64,000 nt of DNA from Beijerinckia sp. 28-YEA-48 (GTDB lineage Bacteria > Pseudomonadota > Alphaproteobacteria > Rhizobiales > Beijerinckiaceae), in assembly GCF_900104955.1 (NCBI RefSeq), contig NZ_FNSI01000001.1, positions 840,001-904,000 on the forward strand, in the 5' to 3' direction. Made by a program: the position numbers and the translations under genes. Under the pieces are notes generated by a model. The model had not been told where the DNA came from. It was given only the letters and a program-made list of their open reading frames with translations, and made no database searches. Of the stretch, positions 63,450 through 64,000 are shown piece after piece (the stretch's first letter is position 1; each line of letters begins with the position of its first letter).

Positions 63450-64000
63450 CTATCGCCCAATAGCGATGGAATCCGCCCGAAAAATGAGGAGCGGGCGGCC
63501 GGCCCGGTAACCCATAGCCGCCATCACGCCGCAAAGCGCGAGGCAGATCAGCAGTGGTGTCGTCCAGCCATGGGAACGATCATGGATGAAGCCCGCTGCT
63601 GGAGGAGCCATGGCGGCAACGAGATAGCCGACGCATTGCGCCATGGCCGATAGGGCGGCGGCCTGGTGCGCATTGGCTGTGCGCAGGCTGATGAACGCCA
63701 GCGCGAGAATGAAGGTTGCCCCCGCGCCAACCCCAAACAAGGCGACCCACACCACCGACCATCCGGGCAGCACGAGCAAGCCCAGCAGGGACAGGGCGGT
63801 TATCGCCGATATCGAGACGGCTATGATCTTCTGGTCCTTGAAGCGGCTGAGGACGGCGCCGAAGACAAGGCCGGGAATGGCCGTGGCAAGCTGCGAGGCG
63901 CCATGAAGCGATCCCGCTGCGGCAGCCGAATATCCAGCTTCCCTCAGGATCGCGGGCAGCCATGTCACGATGACGTAATAGATGAGTGAGTTGAGCCCGA
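63450..64000 (-). CDS. MFS transporter, CynX/NimT-like (5' end beyond the window)
   Basis: The last 183 or so residues of a major facilitator are visible; the start lies right of the window. Membrane helices such as FGAVLSRFKDQKIIAVSISA, LVLPGWSVVWVALFGVGAGA and LAFISLRTANAHQAAALSAM resemble the cyanate/2-nitroimidazole transporter group. The C-terminal tail is short. Its substrate cannot be stated from this part. Confidence 0.85.
   Translation of the reverse strand, partial: GLNSLIYYVIVTWLPAILREAGYSAAAAGSLHGASQLATAIPGLVFGAVLSRFKDQKIIAVSISAITALSLLGLLVLPGWSVVWVALFGVGAGATFILALAFISLRTANAHQAAALSAMAQCVGYLVAAMAPPAAGFIHDRSHGWTTPLLICLALCGVMAAMGYRAGRPLLIFRADSIAIGR

Overview
This is a high-G+C window with the look of an alphaproteobacterium, most likely of the order Hyphomicrobiales (Rhizobiales). 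The evidence is the gene sets pyrB-pyrC'-plsY-dprA and ruvX / gatC-gatA-gatB, intergenic palindromes of the type common in that order, several tripartite-tricarboxylate (Bug) solute-binding proteins without membrane partners, and a PRC-barrel protein. I found no tRNA, rRNA, CRISPR array, insertion sequence or integrase.

Region 1 (1-11.5 kb) is housekeeping. It holds a 3'-truncated topA, aspartate transcarbamoylase with an overlapping dihydroorotase homologue that has lost its zinc ligands, plsY, dprA, a Gly/Tyr-rich secreted protein, ruvX, the gatC-gatA-gatB amidotransferase and a 41-residue histone-H1-like Lys/Ala protein with a long non-coding leader.

Region 2 (12-29.5 kb) is catabolic. 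A MetE-like methyltransferase, two Bug binding proteins, an extradiol-type VOC protein and a PEP mutase/isocitrate lyase-like enzyme precede a ten-gene minus-strand operon. That operon reads: 117-aa protein, 72-aa protein, Rieske oxygenase, VOC dioxygenase, ABC ATPase, binding protein, permease, SDR, alpha/beta hydrolase, IclR regulator. A plus-strand SDR / ThDP enzyme / aspartate dehydrogenase-like operon diverges from it. Together they look like uptake and ring-opening of an unidentified aromatic or heteroaromatic acid.

Region 3 (29.5-44 kb) is mixed: a PRC-barrel protein, a YaiI-family protein, a flavodoxin-like quinone reductase with divergent TetR and a clear operator, an orphan binding protein, a CocE/NonD-type hydrolase, a GntR-controlled Bug/VOC/amidohydrolase set, an AraC (GlxA-like) regulator beside a DJ-1/PfpI protein, and a lower-G+C single-gene DUF262-DUF1524 (GmrSD-like) candidate defence nuclease.

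Region 4 (44-52 kb) is a metal or metallophore uptake locus. A TonB-dependent receptor and three unfamiliar cytoplasmic-looking proteins (two of them apparent paralogues) diverge from a FecB/FecCD/ATPase importer. It is followed by a fluoride channel gene crcB under a fluoride riboswitch and terminator.

Region 5 (52-64 kb) contains catalase-peroxidase katG, an NmrA-type reductase with divergent TetR, a large repeat-rich autotransporter split by a frameshift at a G9 tract (possible phase variation), several small secreted proteins, a YdhR-like protein, a fourth Bug binding protein, an HdeA-like protein and the 3' part of an MFS transporter gene.
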